Notes: generated from the sequence alone by a model not told the origin. Shown: positions 42,013 to 50,998, numbered from the stretch's first letter. The stretch: DNA of 64,000 nt from Bacillus pseudomycoides (GCF_022811845.1 NZ_CP064266.1:2914001-2978000), one strand, 5' to 3'. Numbers and translations: made by a program.

Positions 42013-43296
42013 ATGGTAGCCGAAAAGGGAGCTCAAACACAAACACAACAAAGGGAACAACACTTTGAATTATTAAATTCAACACAAATTGTTATTAGTG
42101 AAGCCTTAGAAAAATTGGGTTATCCAAACGAGGTATATGAATTACTTAAAGAACCAATTCGTATGATGACAGTGAAAATTCCAGTTCGTATGGATGACGG
42201 GACTGTTAAAATATTTACAGGATATCGCGCACAGCACAATGATGCTGTTGGTCCAACGAAAGGTGGAATTCGCTTCCATCCAAACGTAACAGAAAACGAA
42301 GTGAAAGCACTTTCTATTTGGATGAGTTTAAAATGTGGTATTGTCGATTTACCATATGGTGGAGGTAAAGGTGGTATCATTTGTGATCCACGAGAAATGT
42401 CTTTCCGTGAATTAGAAAGATTAAGCCGTGGATACGTACGAGCAATTAGCCAAATTGTTGGTCCAACAAAAGATATTCCTGCTCCAGATGTATTTACAAA
42501 CTCACAAATTATGGCATGGATGATGGATGAATATAGCCGCATCGATGAATTTAATTCACCAGGATTTATTACAGGTAAACCGCTTGTATTAGGTGGATCT
42601 CATGGTCGTGAAACAGCGACTGCAAAAGGTGTAACAATCTGTATTCGAGAAGCTGCGAAAAAACGCGGTATCGACATTAAAGGTGCTCGTGTTGTTGTCC
42701 AAGGGTTTGGAAACGCTGGTAGCTTCTTAGCCAAATTTATGCATGATGCTGGTGCAAAAGTAATTGCAATTTCTGATGCTTACGGTGCATTGCATGATCC
42801 AAATGGATTGGATATCGACTACTTACTTGATCGCCGTGACAGCTTTGGAACAGTAACGAAATTGTTTAACAATACAATTTCAAACAAAGAGTTATTAGAA
42901 CTTGATTGCGATATTTTAGTTCCAGCTGCAATTGAGAACCAAATTACAGAAGAGAATGCTGCAGATATTAAAGCGAAAATTGTTGTAGAAGCAGCAAATG
43001 GTCCAACTACATTAGAAGCGACTAAAATTTTAACAGAACGCGGTATTTTACTTGTTCCTGACGTATTAGCAAGTGCTGGTGGTGTTACTGTATCTTACTT
43101 TGAATGGGTACAAAATAACCAAGGTTACTACTGGTCAGAAGAAGAAGTAGAACAACGTTTAGAAAAAGTAATGGTAAGATCATTCGATTCTATTTATGAA
43201 ACATCACAAGTTCGTAAAGTGAACATGCGCTTAGCAGCTTATATGGTTGGTGTGCGTAAAATGGCAGAAGCTAGTCGCTTTAGAGGTTGGGTATAA
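42013..43296 (+). CDS. gudB: NAD-type glutamate dehydrogenase
   Basis: A 427-residue Glu/Leu/Phe/Val dehydrogenase family enzyme interconverting glutamate with 2-oxoglutarate and ammonia, normally the catabolic RocG/GudB type in Bacillus. Signatures: VDLPYGGGKGGIICDPREMS with the catalytic lysine, the substrate-binding RAQHNDAVGPTKGGIRFHP, dinucleotide motif VVQGFGNAGSF, and C-terminal RGWV. No duplication of the kind that inactivates B. subtilis GudB is seen. ATG 42013 with GGGGG upstream. Two cre-like sites suggest carbon catabolite control. Assignment to GudB rests on its place between mecB and the bdr region. Confidence 0.94.
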   Translation: MVAEKGAQTQTQQREQHFELLNSTQIVISEALEKLGYPNEVYELLKEPIRMMTVKIPVRMDDGTVKIFTGYRAQHNDAVGPTKGGIRFHPNVTENEVKALSIWMSLKCGIVDLPYGGGKGGIICDPREMSFRELERLSRGYVRAISQIVGPTKDIPAPDVFTNSQIMAWMMDEYSRIDEFNSPGFITGKPLVLGGSHGRETATAKGVTICIREAAKKRGIDIKGARVVVQGFGNAGSFLAKFMHDAGAKVIAISDAYGALHDPNGLDIDYLLDRRDSFGTVTKLFNNTISNKELLELDCDILVPAAIENQITEENAADIKAKIVVEAANGPTTLEATKILTERGILLVPDVLASAGGVTVSYFEWVQNNQGYYWSEEEVEQRLEKVMVRSFDSIYETSQVRKVNMRLAAYMVGVRKMAEASRFRGWV

Positions 43297-43317
43297 TAGA
43301 TCAGGAAGTTTAGAGAG

Positions 43318-43352
43318 AACGTGGTTTCCTTCAAGGAAACCACGTTTTTTTA
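43318..43352 (+). terminator. Terminator of gudB
   Basis: 12-bp stem 43318-43329/43335-43346 followed by TTTTTTT. Confidence 0.88.
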
Positions 43353-43394
43353 TTGAAGTACATTATAGGGATTATAGAAAAGGGGAGATGAAAT

Positions 43395-43580
43395 TTGCAA
43401 AGGAAGATGGATGTAAGTAAGCGAGTGGATGAATTGGAAAAGAGAATTGTATATTTAGAAGGGAGTTTAAAGAAAGGAAATTCAAGTGAGAAGGCGAGTG
43501 TACTGCAAATCTTTGGAGAAGGAATTATATCTTTATTATTTGGAGTATGTATTGTTGGACCAGTGATTGCTATCATCTAG
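43395..43580 (+). CDS. Small coiled-coil/membrane protein
   Basis: A 61-residue protein: a charged heptad-like N-terminal half (VSKRVDELEKRIVYLEGSLK) followed by one hydrophobic C-terminal helix (IISLLFGVCIVGPVIAII). Starts at TTG 43395 with AGGGGAG at 8-nt spacing. Unknown function; the architecture suits a small tail-anchored or phage-hemolysin-XhlA-like protein, but without a holin next to it this is only a resemblance. Confidence 0.65.
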   Translation: MQRKMDVSKRVDELEKRIVYLEGSLKKGNSSEKASVLQIFGEGIISLLFGVCIVGPVIAII

Positions 43581-43691
43581 GGAATTATAATATTACTTTT
43601 AAAAGGGATAGGATAAAGTGAAAATTCCATAAATGGATGTTAATGGAAGATGATATGTTAAAAAATGGATGGGAAATCATAAAAAAACAAA

Positions 43692-43703
43692 AGAACACTT
43701 GTT
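43692..43703. promoter_or_regulatory. LexA (SOS)-like box
   Basis: GAACACTTGTTC contains both GAAC-N4-GTTC halves of the Bacillus LexA operator. A weaker second site, CGAACATTTGTGC, is at 43708-43720. The first covers the -35 of the downstream promoter. Confidence 0.6.
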
Positions 43704-43726
43704 CCGTACGAACATTTGTGCTATAC
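43698..43726 (+). promoter_or_regulatory. Promoter of the small membrane protein gene
   Basis: TTGTTC (43698-43703), 17-nt spacer, TATACT (43721-43726), with TG one base before the -10 (extended -10). Confidence 0.6.
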
Positions 43727-43772
43727 TCTCTTTAGATAAACAAAACGGAAACAAAATAAGGAGAGATTGATA

Positions 43773-44006
43773 ATGAAAATGACAGCAGACCAAAGATTTA
43801 TGATGCCAACAGATGTTATGGAACGAGTAGAGGTTTTACGAAAAAAACATGTGGAACGTTCATCTTTGTTACAATCAGTAAATAAATTTTTCGGTTTAGA
43901 TACAAAGGAAGACTGTGTTTGGTTTTATGGATTTTATGGAACGGCTGTAAGTATTTTATTATTTATGGTATTTACTTCGAATATTTTTGATTTTCTATTT
44001 GCGTAA
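43773..44006 (+). CDS. Small tail-anchored membrane protein behind a LexA-like operator
   Basis: A 77-residue protein with a basic N-terminal part (MERVEVLRKKHVERSSLLQS) and one C-terminal membrane helix (about 50-72, GFYGTAVSILLFMVFTSNIF). I do not recognise the family. ATG 43773 lies after AAGGAGAG at suitable spacing; TTG 43767 is possible but too close. Its promoter region carries a LexA-like box, so damage-inducible expression is plausible. It has no LysM domain and is not YneA. A possible role in division arrest or membrane stress is only inference. Confidence 0.7.
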   Translation: MKMTADQRFMMPTDVMERVEVLRKKHVERSSLLQSVNKFFGLDTKEDCVWFYGFYGTAVSILLFMVFTSNIFDFLFA

Positions 44007-44029
44007 GAAATGCGATATATAATTATTTT

Positions 44030-44195
44030 GATTTTTTAGCATATAAGTTGCTGCAACGAAAAACAACAGGTTACATGTACTCCTTTACTCTCTTTGTTTT
44101 TACTTGGCATGGGGCAGGAAGAGGGTCTGACCGATTCTATGCATAGCTGGATACTCTCTCCCACCTAAAAAGAGAGGTTTTGTATCGGTTTTTAA
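44030..44195 (+). repeat. Interspersed repeat family R2, copy 3
   Basis: Begins TTTTTTAGCATATAAGTTG, continues with CTTGGCATGGGGCAGGAAGA, TCTGACCGATTCTATGCAT, CTGGATACTCTCTCCC and AAAAAGAGAGG. It shares its left flank with copy 4 (56.16 kb) and fills the gap before the amidase gene. Confidence 0.75.
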
Positions 44196-44271
44196 ATTTG
44201 TATTTATATAGACATTAAAGCTGAATATATATAAGGAAGAGAGGTAATTTTCTAGAGCGGAGTTGATAGAT

Positions 44272-44802
44272 ATGGTGATGTTCCCTATAGAACGGAATTA
44301 TATTGGATATGGGAGCTCGAGGCCAGGAATCCGCCTTTCAAAGGTGAGGTTCATTGTAAGTCATGACACTGGGAATCCAGGTAGCAATGCCATAGGAAAT
44401 CGTGATTACTTTAACGAAATTCAGCCAAAAGCATCAGCGCATACTTTTGTAGATGATAAAACCATTTTAGAAATCGTTCCAATTGATGAGGTTGCATATC
44501 ACGTAAGATATAATGTACCGACAGATAATGATTTGTTTGGTTATGATGCAAATAAAGCCGCGATTGGTGTTGAAATGTGCTACGGAGGAAATGTTAACTT
44601 TTGGGATTCATATACACGATTTACATGGTACCATGCTTATTTATGCCATACATTTAATTTAAATCCGAGAACGGATATTGTATCGCATAAAAAGCTAGAT
44701 CCGACAAGAAAGATTGATCCAGAAAACGTACTAGGGCAACAAGGGATAAAATTCACGCAATTTTTAGCGGACGTCTATCGAATGTACGTATCGTTTAGAT
44801 GA
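44272..44802 (+). CDS. N-acetylmuramoyl-L-alanine amidase (amidase_2)
   Basis: A 176-residue amidase_2/PGRP-type domain that cleaves between MurNAc and L-Ala. Zinc and catalytic elements: IVSHDTGNPGS (His), SAHTFVDDKTILEIVP (middle His/Tyr region), GVEMCYGG (Glu) and IVSHKKLDPTRKIDP (His and Lys). No signal peptide and no separate wall-binding domain, as in the catalytic part of phage endolysins (PlyL/XlyA types). ATG 44272 is 9 nt after GGAG. No holin or other phage genes adjoin it, so it may be a domesticated prophage enzyme. Confidence 0.9.
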   Translation: MVMFPIERNYIGYGSSRPGIRLSKVRFIVSHDTGNPGSNAIGNRDYFNEIQPKASAHTFVDDKTILEIVPIDEVAYHVRYNVPTDNDLFGYDANKAAIGVEMCYGGNVNFWDSYTRFTWYHAYLCHTFNLNPRTDIVSHKKLDPTRKIDPENVLGQQGIKFTQFLADVYRMYVSFR

Positions 44803-44918
44803 CAAATATATGAAAAATGAATACAATAAAGATAGGTGCCTACTGCTGAAAGTAGGTTTTTTCTTGTTTTGTAATAAATAAATAGAGATTGAAGCAGAAG
44901 ACTAGGAGTGAACCGAGT

Positions 44919-45902
44919 ATGCAAAAAGAAACAGCTATTATAATCGGGGGCGGACCATGTGGATTAGCAGCGGCGATTTCACTGCAGGAAGAGGGAATCA
45001 ATCCACTAGTAATTGAAAAAGGAAATATTGTGAACGCGATTTATCATTATCCAACTCACCAAACATTTTTTTCCTCTAGTGAAAAGCTTGAGATTGGTGA
45101 TGTTGCGTTTATTACAGAAAATCGTAAACCGGTGCGTAATCAAGCGCTTGCGTACTATCGTGAAGTGGTAAAACGTAAAGGTGTGCGTGTAAATGCATTT
45201 GAACGTGTAGAACAAGTCCAAAAAGAAGGAAACGTATTTAGAGTAAATACGACGAAGCGTGATGGGAATAAGGAGACATATACTGCGAAATATATTGTAG
45301 TAGCAACGGGGTATTATGATAATCCAAACTACATGAACGTTCCAGGAGAAAATTTAGATAAAGTATCCCATTACTTTAAAGAGGCACATCCGTATTTTGA
45401 CCGTGATGTAGTTGTAATAGGAGGGAAAAATTCAAGTGTAGATGCAGCGCTAGAACTTGTAAAAGCTGGAGCGCGTGTAACGGTGTTGTATCGCGGGGGG
45501 GAATATTCACAGAGCATTAAGCCGTGGATTTTACCTGAATTTGAAGCATTGGTGCGTAATGGTACAATTCAAATGCAGTTCCATGCTCATGTGAAAGAAA
45601 TTACCGAACATACACTTACGTATACAAGTAACGGAGAGTCATTTACAGTTCAAAATGATTTTGTATTTGCGATGACGGGATACCACCCAGATCATAGTTT
45701 CCTAACAAAAATGGGAGTAGAAATTGATAAAGAAACAGGGCGCCCGATATTTACAGAAGAAACAATGGAAACGAATGTTGAGAATATCTTTATTGCGGGT
45801 GTTATTGCAGCTGGCAATAATGCGAATGAAATTTTTATTGAGAATGGAAGATTTCATGGTGGAGCAATTACACAAACAGTTGTATCAAGAGAACAAAAAT
45901 AA
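44919..45902 (+). CDS. bdr: Bacilliredoxin/bacillithiol disulfide reductase (YpdA)
   Basis: A 327-residue FAD-dependent NADPH oxidoreductase of the YpdA family, which reduces bacillithiol disulfide and maintains the thiol pool of Firmicutes. FAD motif IIGGGPCGLAAAISLQEEG at the N-terminus; NADPH motif VVIGGKNSSVDAALELVKAG; ATG motif FAMTGYHPDHSFL; C-terminal NIFIAGVIAAG. The single Cys after GGGP (GPCG) is typical. Start ATG 44919 after AGGAGTG. Stand-alone, convergent to ansA. Confidence 0.94.
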   Translation: MQKETAIIIGGGPCGLAAAISLQEEGINPLVIEKGNIVNAIYHYPTHQTFFSSSEKLEIGDVAFITENRKPVRNQALAYYREVVKRKGVRVNAFERVEQVQKEGNVFRVNTTKRDGNKETYTAKYIVVATGYYDNPNYMNVPGENLDKVSHYFKEAHPYFDRDVVVIGGKNSSVDAALELVKAGARVTVLYRGGEYSQSIKPWILPEFEALVRNGTIQMQFHAHVKEITEHTLTYTSNGESFTVQNDFVFAMTGYHPDHSFLTKMGVEIDKETGRPIFTEETMETNVENIFIAGVIAAGNNANEIFIENGRFHGGAITQTVVSREQK

Positions 45903-45930
45903 GCTGTCGAATTTCGACAGCTTGTTTTAT
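45901..45930. terminator. Bidirectional terminator between bdr and ansA
   Basis: 10-bp stem 45901-45910/45914-45923 with T-rich tail; the bdr stop codon overlaps its left foot. Confidence 0.8.
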
Positions 45931-46904
45931 TAATCTTGCATAAACATTTGTTGGATTTTTTCTTGAGAGTGAGCGCATTCTAAAGCAACAAGTAGCTTAA
46001 TTCGAGCTTTTTGAGCGTTTAAACCGTATGTGAAGACAATTCCCATATCTTTTAATTGTTTTCCGCCACCCTCATAGGAATATACGTCTTGGACAATTCC
46101 GTTAAAGCAGCGGGAAACGAGAATAATTGGAATTCCTTTATTTATTAAGCGTTGCAGGCTAGGTAGCGTTCTTGGTGGTAAATTACCTTGACCAAGTGCT
46201 TCGATTACAATTCCATCTACTGGTAAGTTTTCAATGGCTGCTAGTAGTGTATCATCCATGCCAGCGTAAGCTTTTAACACAACAACATTTTTAGAAACTT
46301 GTCCAACTACGTATGTTTCATGATGTACGAGCGCATGATGGAAGACAACTCCACGCTTTGTCACCATACCGATTGGTCCGTATTGAGGACTTTGGAATGT
46401 TGCAACATTACTTGTGTGTGTTTTTGTTACATTTGTTGCACAGTGAATTTCATCGTTTAACACGACAAGAACACCTTTTCCAAGTGCCTCGTTGCTACTT
46501 GCAACTTTTACAGCGGATAAAAAGTTATATAAACCGTCAGCACCTAATTCGTTGCTAGAGCGCATTGCCCCTGTTACAACAATTGGGATGTTAGCTTGTA
46601 CAGTTAAATCTAAAAAATATGCAGTCTCTTCTAATGTATCTGTACCATGTGTAATAACAACACCATGGATGTCTTCATTTTTTACTCTTTCGTCAATGAT
46701 GACTTGTAATTGTAACATCTCACTAGGAGTCATATGAGGTGATGGGAGATGAAAGACATCTTCAACAATTAAATCAATATTATCCTCTAAATCAGGAATG
46801 AATTTTAAAAGAGGATTTTGTTCTCCTGGTTGTACAACCCCAGTTTCTTTATCTTCCTCCATTGCGATTGTTCCACCTGTGTGTAAAACTAGGATTTTTT
46901 TCAA
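45930..46904 (-). CDS. ansA: Asparaginase
   Basis: A 324-residue type I L-asparaginase hydrolysing asparagine to aspartate and ammonia. Catalytic threonines: HTGGTIAMEE (first Thr) and VITHGTDTLEETAYFLDL (second Thr with Asp), plus AMRSSNELGADGLYNFLSAV (Lys/Asp network variant). No signal peptide, so cytoplasmic. The start is TTG 46904 with GGGG 8 nt upstream; the longer upstream extension has an unlikely sequence and no site. Convergent with bdr. Confidence 0.93.
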   Translation of the reverse strand: MKKILVLHTGGTIAMEEDKETGVVQPGEQNPLLKFIPDLEDNIDLIVEDVFHLPSPHMTPSEMLQLQVIIDERVKNEDIHGVVITHGTDTLEETAYFLDLTVQANIPIVVTGAMRSSNELGADGLYNFLSAVKVASSNEALGKGVLVVLNDEIHCATNVTKTHTSNVATFQSPQYGPIGMVTKRGVVFHHALVHHETYVVGQVSKNVVVLKAYAGMDDTLLAAIENLPVDGIVIEALGQGNLPPRTLPSLQRLINKGIPIILVSRCFNGIVQDVYSYEGGGKQLKDMGIVFTYGLNAQKARIKLLVALECAHSQEKIQQMFMQD

Positions 46905-47110
46905 TGCGTATACCCCTTTCCAGTCAAAAAAATACATTTAGAACATACCATGTTTTTGCTAGATTCGACAATGGAAATGTATAAAAGTTTGTATTAGAAA
47001 TGAAAATAAAGTTATCTGCTTTAAATTGGAGATATTTGAAGTGAGAGGTTTTTGAGTTTTTTCTATTACAAGTTGTTGGAATAGGTAGGAAAATGAAAAG
47101 AGGATATTTT

Positions 47111-47284
47111 TTGAAAAAAATTGAGGGCGTTTTAATTCGTATATTATTAGTTCAATTTATTTGTCTCTGTATTATTCAATTGCTTTTTACGCAAGAATCT
47201 ACAGTGAGGTATTTATCAAAAATCGTTTATTATGAAGGAGTTACAGGGCAAGATACAACTGATGTTTTACAAGTGAATAAGTAG
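47111..47284 (+). CDS. ypfB: Small membrane protein YpfB
   Basis: A 57-residue protein of the YpfB (DUF5359) family: one membrane helix (VLIRILLVQFICLCIIQLLF) followed by a short external tail with YYEGV. TTG 47111 is preferred over ATG 47093 because AGAGGA (47099-47104) gives a 6-nt spacing, and the resulting N-terminus MKKIEGVLIRILLVQ aligns with the recalled B. subtilis protein. It lies 132 bp before cmk, as in B. subtilis. Function unknown. Confidence 0.75.
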   Translation: MKKIEGVLIRILLVQFICLCIIQLLFTQESTVRYLSKIVYYEGVTGQDTTDVLQVNK

Positions 47285-47416
47285 TTTTCATTTTCTTCTA
47301 GTAAGGATTGTGCTACAATAATTGAGGATTTAATCGACATGAAACAAGCGCAGAGAAGCAGGGGATTTGTACCTGCTTTTCATTTTGTTTTATAAGTGAA
47401 AAAATGAGGTGCTACA

Positions 47417-48094
47417 ATGGATAAACGAATTTCAATTGCGATAGATGGTCCAGCGGCTGCTGGAAAGAGTACAGTTGCAAAGATTGTCGCGAAAGAACTT
47501 TCTTATGTGTATATTGACACAGGTGCGATGTATCGTACGCTTACATACGCCGCTCTCAAACAGAACGTAGATATCGAAAATGAAGAAAGTTTAATGCAAG
47601 TTTTAAAGAATGTAGATATTGAGTTTCAACAAGGTGAAAATACACAGCTAGTGTTCTTAAACGGTCAGGATGTATCTGAAGCGATTCGTACACCGGACGT
47701 AACGAACCGCGTATCGATTGTTGCTAAACATCGTCTTGTTCGTGAAGAGATGGTACGTCGTCAACAAGCTCTAGCAGAAAAGGGCGGAGTGGTCATGGAT
47801 GGCCGTGATATTGGTACCCATGTGTTACCTAATGCGGAAGTGAAAATTTTTATGCTTGCTTCTGTTCAAGAGAGAGCGGAGCGTAGACATCTTGAAAACA
47901 CAAAGAAAGGTTTCACTTCTAGTTTAGAACAACTGAAAAAAGAGATTGCACATCGTGATAAATTGGATTCAGAACGTGAAGTTTCTCCGCTAAAAAAAGC
48001 GGATGATGCGTTAGAATTAGATACAACTTCCTTATCAATTGAAGAGGTTGTCAAAAAAATTATGGATATTGTTTCTGGAGCATTTGCAAAGTAA
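47417..48094 (+). CDS. cmk: Cytidylate kinase
   Basis: A 225-residue CMP/dCMP kinase, essential for pyrimidine nucleotide supply. P-loop IAIDGPAAAGKST near residue 7; DTGAMYRTLTYAAL; CMP-binding insert; VVMDGRDIGTHVLPNA; LID region ERAERRHLENTKKG and DKLDSEREVSPLKKADDALE. ATG 47417 after GAGGTG. Followed by a terminator and then rpsA (ypfD), the conserved order. Confidence 0.97.
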   Translation: MDKRISIAIDGPAAAGKSTVAKIVAKELSYVYIDTGAMYRTLTYAALKQNVDIENEESLMQVLKNVDIEFQQGENTQLVFLNGQDVSEAIRTPDVTNRVSIVAKHRLVREEMVRRQQALAEKGGVVMDGRDIGTHVLPNAEVKIFMLASVQERAERRHLENTKKGFTSSLEQLKKEIAHRDKLDSEREVSPLKKADDALELDTTSLSIEEVVKKIMDIVSGAFAK

Positions 48095-48121
48095 AGAAAG
48101 GGGGAGACCTCTTTCTTTTTT
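48094..48121 (+). terminator. Terminator of cmk
   Basis: Stem AGAAAG-G-GG/CC-T-CTTTCT with a G-T pair and T-run, starting at the stop codon. Confidence 0.75.
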
Positions 48122-48312
48122 ATTTAAAAAAATAAGCATAGAGGAGAATAGTGAGGCGCTTTGCTTGACAAATAAGTCGATTTGTAAGAAGTTAGTAAAA
48201 GAAGAGGAAGTGTCAGAATATATTCGCTATTATATTTTAAAACATACTTTATTCGATGAGATTTTGCTGTATACTATTTATAGAGGCTTCTACATCTTCT
48301 ATGAAGTGTAGA

Positions 48313-48335
48313 ACACACAATAGATTATTGTGTGT
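48313..48335 (+). other. Leader hairpin upstream of rpsA
   Basis: ACACACAATA and TATTGTGTGT form a 10-bp stem with a GAT loop, 110 bp before the rpsA start. No T-run follows, so it is not a simple terminator. The rest of the 350-bp gap (48095-48446) shows no gene; protein S1-type leaders are often autoregulated, but that is only inference. Confidence 0.4.
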
Positions 48336-48446
48336 ATGAGAAGCGAGTATGTGCTAAAACATTCTTATAACATGCAAATGAAAGCATTTGTTTTCATTTC
48401 GTATATACATAAAAAAGCTTTGTCAATTCTGTAGGGAGGTATTTCC

Positions 48447-49595
48447 ATGGTAGAGAAAATGAATGAAGAAGTTGTGGATTCAAAAGCATTACAAGTGGGT
48501 GACGTTGTTACAGGTTCTGTAACAAAAGTTGAAGAAAAACAAGTTCTTGTAAATGTTGGATACAAAACAGATGGCGTTATTCCAATTAGTGAATTAGCTA
48601 ACGTTCATATTGAAAAAGCAAGCGATGTTGTAGGATTAGACCAAACTCTTGAATTAAAAGTTATTAAATTAGAAGACGATGATCTTGTATTATCGAAGCG
48701 TGCTGTTGATGCAGAAAAAGCATGGATAGAGCTGCAAGGAAAATTCACTTCAGGTGAAGTGTTTGACGTCACTGTAAAAGATATTGTGAATGGTGGTTTA
48801 GTTGTGGATCTTGGTGTTCGCGGATTTATTCCAGCTTCACTTGTAGAAATGCACTATGTAGAAGATTTTACTGATTATAAAGGAAAAACATTAGCGGTGA
48901 AAATCGTTGAATTAGATCGTGAAAAGAATCGTGTTATTCTTTCGCATAAAGCAGTTGTAGAACAAGAATTAGAATCGAAGAAAAAAGACGCGATCTCTTC
49001 TTTAAAAGAAGGAGACGTTGTGGAAGGTACAGTTCAACGCTTAACTGACTTCGGTGCTTTTGTGAATGTCGGTGGTGTAGATGGTTTAGTACACATTTCT
49101 CAAATTTCGCATGATCGCGTTGAACAGCCTTCTGATGTGTTAACACAAGGACAAAGTGTAAAAGTCAAAGTGTTATCGGTGGATGCAGATACGCAGCGCA
49201 TTTCCTTATCGATTAAAGCAGCTCAGCCAGGACCTTGGGAAAATGTTGCTGCTGAAGTTAAGACAGGTGACATTCGAGAGGGGATAGTGAAACGAATTGT
49301 TGCATTTGGTGCTTTCGTTGAAATTTTACCAGGTGTAGAAGGACTTGTGCATGTATCACAAATTGCAAATCGTCACGTGAAAAACCCAAACGAAGTATTA
49401 GAAATGGGACAAGAAGTGAAAGTGAAAGTGCTTGAAGTGCATGCAGCAGAAAAACGCATTTCTTTAAGTATAAAAGAAGCTATTGAAGAAAATAATGAAA
49501 CAGAAGATTACAGCCAATATGAGCCAACTTCTGAGTCGGCAACTTTCCAATTTAGTGATATTATTGGTGAACAACTGAAAAAATTAAAGAAATAA
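48447..49595 (+). CDS. rpsA: S1 RNA-binding domain protein (ribosomal S1-like, YpfD)
   Basis: A 382-residue protein with four S1 (OB-fold) domains, roughly at 17-85, 105-170, 188-258 and 274-345, seen as repeated VGDVVTGSVTKVEEKQVLVN, VEGTVQRLTDFGAFVNVGG and IREGIVKRIVAFGAFVEI. It is the short Firmicute S1 homologue, smaller than the six-domain E. coli S1, binding mRNA but of limited need for translation. Acidic C-terminal tail. GGGAGG precedes ATG 48447. Confidence 0.95.
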   Translation: MVEKMNEEVVDSKALQVGDVVTGSVTKVEEKQVLVNVGYKTDGVIPISELANVHIEKASDVVGLDQTLELKVIKLEDDDLVLSKRAVDAEKAWIELQGKFTSGEVFDVTVKDIVNGGLVVDLGVRGFIPASLVEMHYVEDFTDYKGKTLAVKIVELDREKNRVILSHKAVVEQELESKKKDAISSLKEGDVVEGTVQRLTDFGAFVNVGGVDGLVHISQISHDRVEQPSDVLTQGQSVKVKVLSVDADTQRISLSIKAAQPGPWENVAAEVKTGDIREGIVKRIVAFGAFVEILPGVEGLVHVSQIANRHVKNPNEVLEMGQEVKVKVLEVHAAEKRISLSIKEAIEENNETEDYSQYEPTSESATFQFSDIIGEQLKKLKK

Positions 49596-49607
49596 AGAGG
49601 GGTACAA

Positions 49608-50657
49608 GTGGTAAGGGCAAAACGAAAATTAGAACATATTGAATACGCTCTTTCTACCGGACAGTCTCGTATACATGGCTTTCATGACATTGCTTTTGTC
49701 CATCAAAGCTTGCCAAATTCAAGTTATGAAAGTATTACATTTGAAACGGAAATCGGCGAACTTTCACTAAGTTCGCCGATTTTTATCAATGCGATGACTG
49801 GTGGTGGTGGAGATCACACATTACATATTAATGAACAGTTAGCGCATGTGGCCAAGCATCATAATCTTGCAATGGCAGTTGGTTCTCAAATGGCCGCGTT
49901 AAAAGATGAAAGAGAAGCAAACTCTTATCGAATTGTTCGCAAGGTAAACCCAAATGGGATTGTTTTTGCAAATTTGGGTAGTGAAGCAAGCGTTGAACAG
50001 GCAAAGCGAGCGGTTGATATGATTGAGGCGAATGCTTTGCAAATTCATTTGAATGTCATTCAAGAATTAACGATGCCAGAAGGGGACCGGGATTTTACAG
50101 GCGTATTAGAGCGGATTGAAAAGATTGTTCTTGGCGCTGAAGTTCCTGTTATCGTGAAAGAAGTAGGGTTTGGCATGAGTAAAGAATCTGTACAGAAATT
50201 AGCTGATGTGGGCGTTACAGCTGTAGATATAGGTGGTTATGGTGGTACAAACTTTGCTGCAGTTGAAAATGAGCGAAGACAGCGAATGCTTTCCTATTTT
50301 AACGATTGGGGCATTCAGACGGCAGCCTCTATAATAGAAGCATCCTCAACAAATAATAACCTCCCTCTTATTGCATCTGGTGGTATACAAACTGCACTTG
50401 ATGTAGCAAAAGCAATTGCGCTAGGAGCGCAATCAACTGCCTTTGCCGGATATTTTTTGCGTATATTGATGAATGATGGTATAGAGAAATTAATTGATGA
50501 AATAGAACTTTTACATACGGATTTACAGTTTATTATGACGGCTCTTGGAACTAGTACGCTTACTGAGCTTCAGCAAGTGCCGCTTATTGTGAAAGGTGAT
50601 ACGTATCACTGGCTGTCGCAGCGTGGGATTGATACGATGAATTACAGTATGAGATAG
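49608..50657 (+). CDS. fni: Type 2 isopentenyl-diphosphate delta-isomerase
   Basis: A 349-residue FMN- and NADPH-dependent enzyme interconverting IPP and DMAPP in isoprenoid synthesis. Conserved INAMTGGG, MAVGSQMAAL, FANLGSEAS, ALQIHLNVIQELTMPEGDR, the DIGGYGGTNFA phosphate loop and SGGIQTALDVAKAIALGA. Starts at GTG 49608 with AGAGGGG upstream. 12 bp after rpsA, so likely one transcript. It supplies precursors for the heptaprenyl synthase genes at 61-63 kb. Confidence 0.96.
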   Translation: MVRAKRKLEHIEYALSTGQSRIHGFHDIAFVHQSLPNSSYESITFETEIGELSLSSPIFINAMTGGGGDHTLHINEQLAHVAKHHNLAMAVGSQMAALKDEREANSYRIVRKVNPNGIVFANLGSEASVEQAKRAVDMIEANALQIHLNVIQELTMPEGDRDFTGVLERIEKIVLGAEVPVIVKEVGFGMSKESVQKLADVGVTAVDIGGYGGTNFAAVENERRQRMLSYFNDWGIQTAASIIEASSTNNNLPLIASGGIQTALDVAKAIALGAQSTAFAGYFLRILMNDGIEKLIDEIELLHTDLQFIMTALGTSTLTELQQVPLIVKGDTYHWLSQRGIDTMNYSMR

Positions 50658-50680
50658 GGTTTTAATAGGAGATGAAAAGA

Positions 50681-50705
50681 AAAAATCAACCATTGGTTGG
50701 TTTTT
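50681..50705 (+). terminator. Terminator of rpsA-fni
   Basis: 12-bp stem with one G-T pair (AAAAATCAACCA/TGGTTGGTTTTT) and T-rich tail. Confidence 0.75.
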
Positions 50706-50784
50706 CTTTTATATATACGAAAGGTGCATTTGCAAAAATTATTTTACACTAACATTAGTCTATGTGTATGAAAAGTGCTTTGAG

Positions 50785-50891
50785 ATAAAATGAAACTTTA
50801 ATCAGTAGGGGTTTTCTACATCTCTCATCTAGCTTCTTTGATTTTCTTAGAACCTTGATGTAGGAATTTTCTTACCTAAATCTAGTTAAAA
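50785..50891 (-). repeat. bcr1-like repeat, diverged copy E (inverted)
   Basis: Starts ATAAAATGAAACTTTAATCA, the reverse complement of the TGATTAAAGTTTCAC-TTTAT end seen in other copies. The far end (TTACCTAAATCTAGTTAAAA) is strongly diverged. The 50658-51067 gap holds only this element and two terminators. Confidence 0.55.
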
Positions 50892-50956
50892 TCATGCAGT
50901 TTAACGAAAATGAACTACATCTAAAAGTTGAATGAAAAATTTTCTAATGTTTAAGT

Positions 50957-50998
50957 AAAAAAGATGGTTTCGATGCTGTAGCGAAACCATCTTTTTTT
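50957..50998 (-). terminator. Strong terminator downstream of ypzI
   Basis: Perfect 16-bp stem 50957-50972/50982-50997 with 9-nt loop and A/T-runs on both sides; suits the minus-strand ypzI transcript. Confidence 0.85.

Noticed and set aside
48039..48311. Open frame downstream of cmk
   Set aside because: It begins inside cmk in another frame, crosses the cmk terminator and has no ribosome binding site or recognisable pattern.
48360..48385. cre-like site before rpsA (TGAAA...TTTCA arms)
   Set aside because: Arms are separated by 8 bases and the central CG of a cre site is missing.
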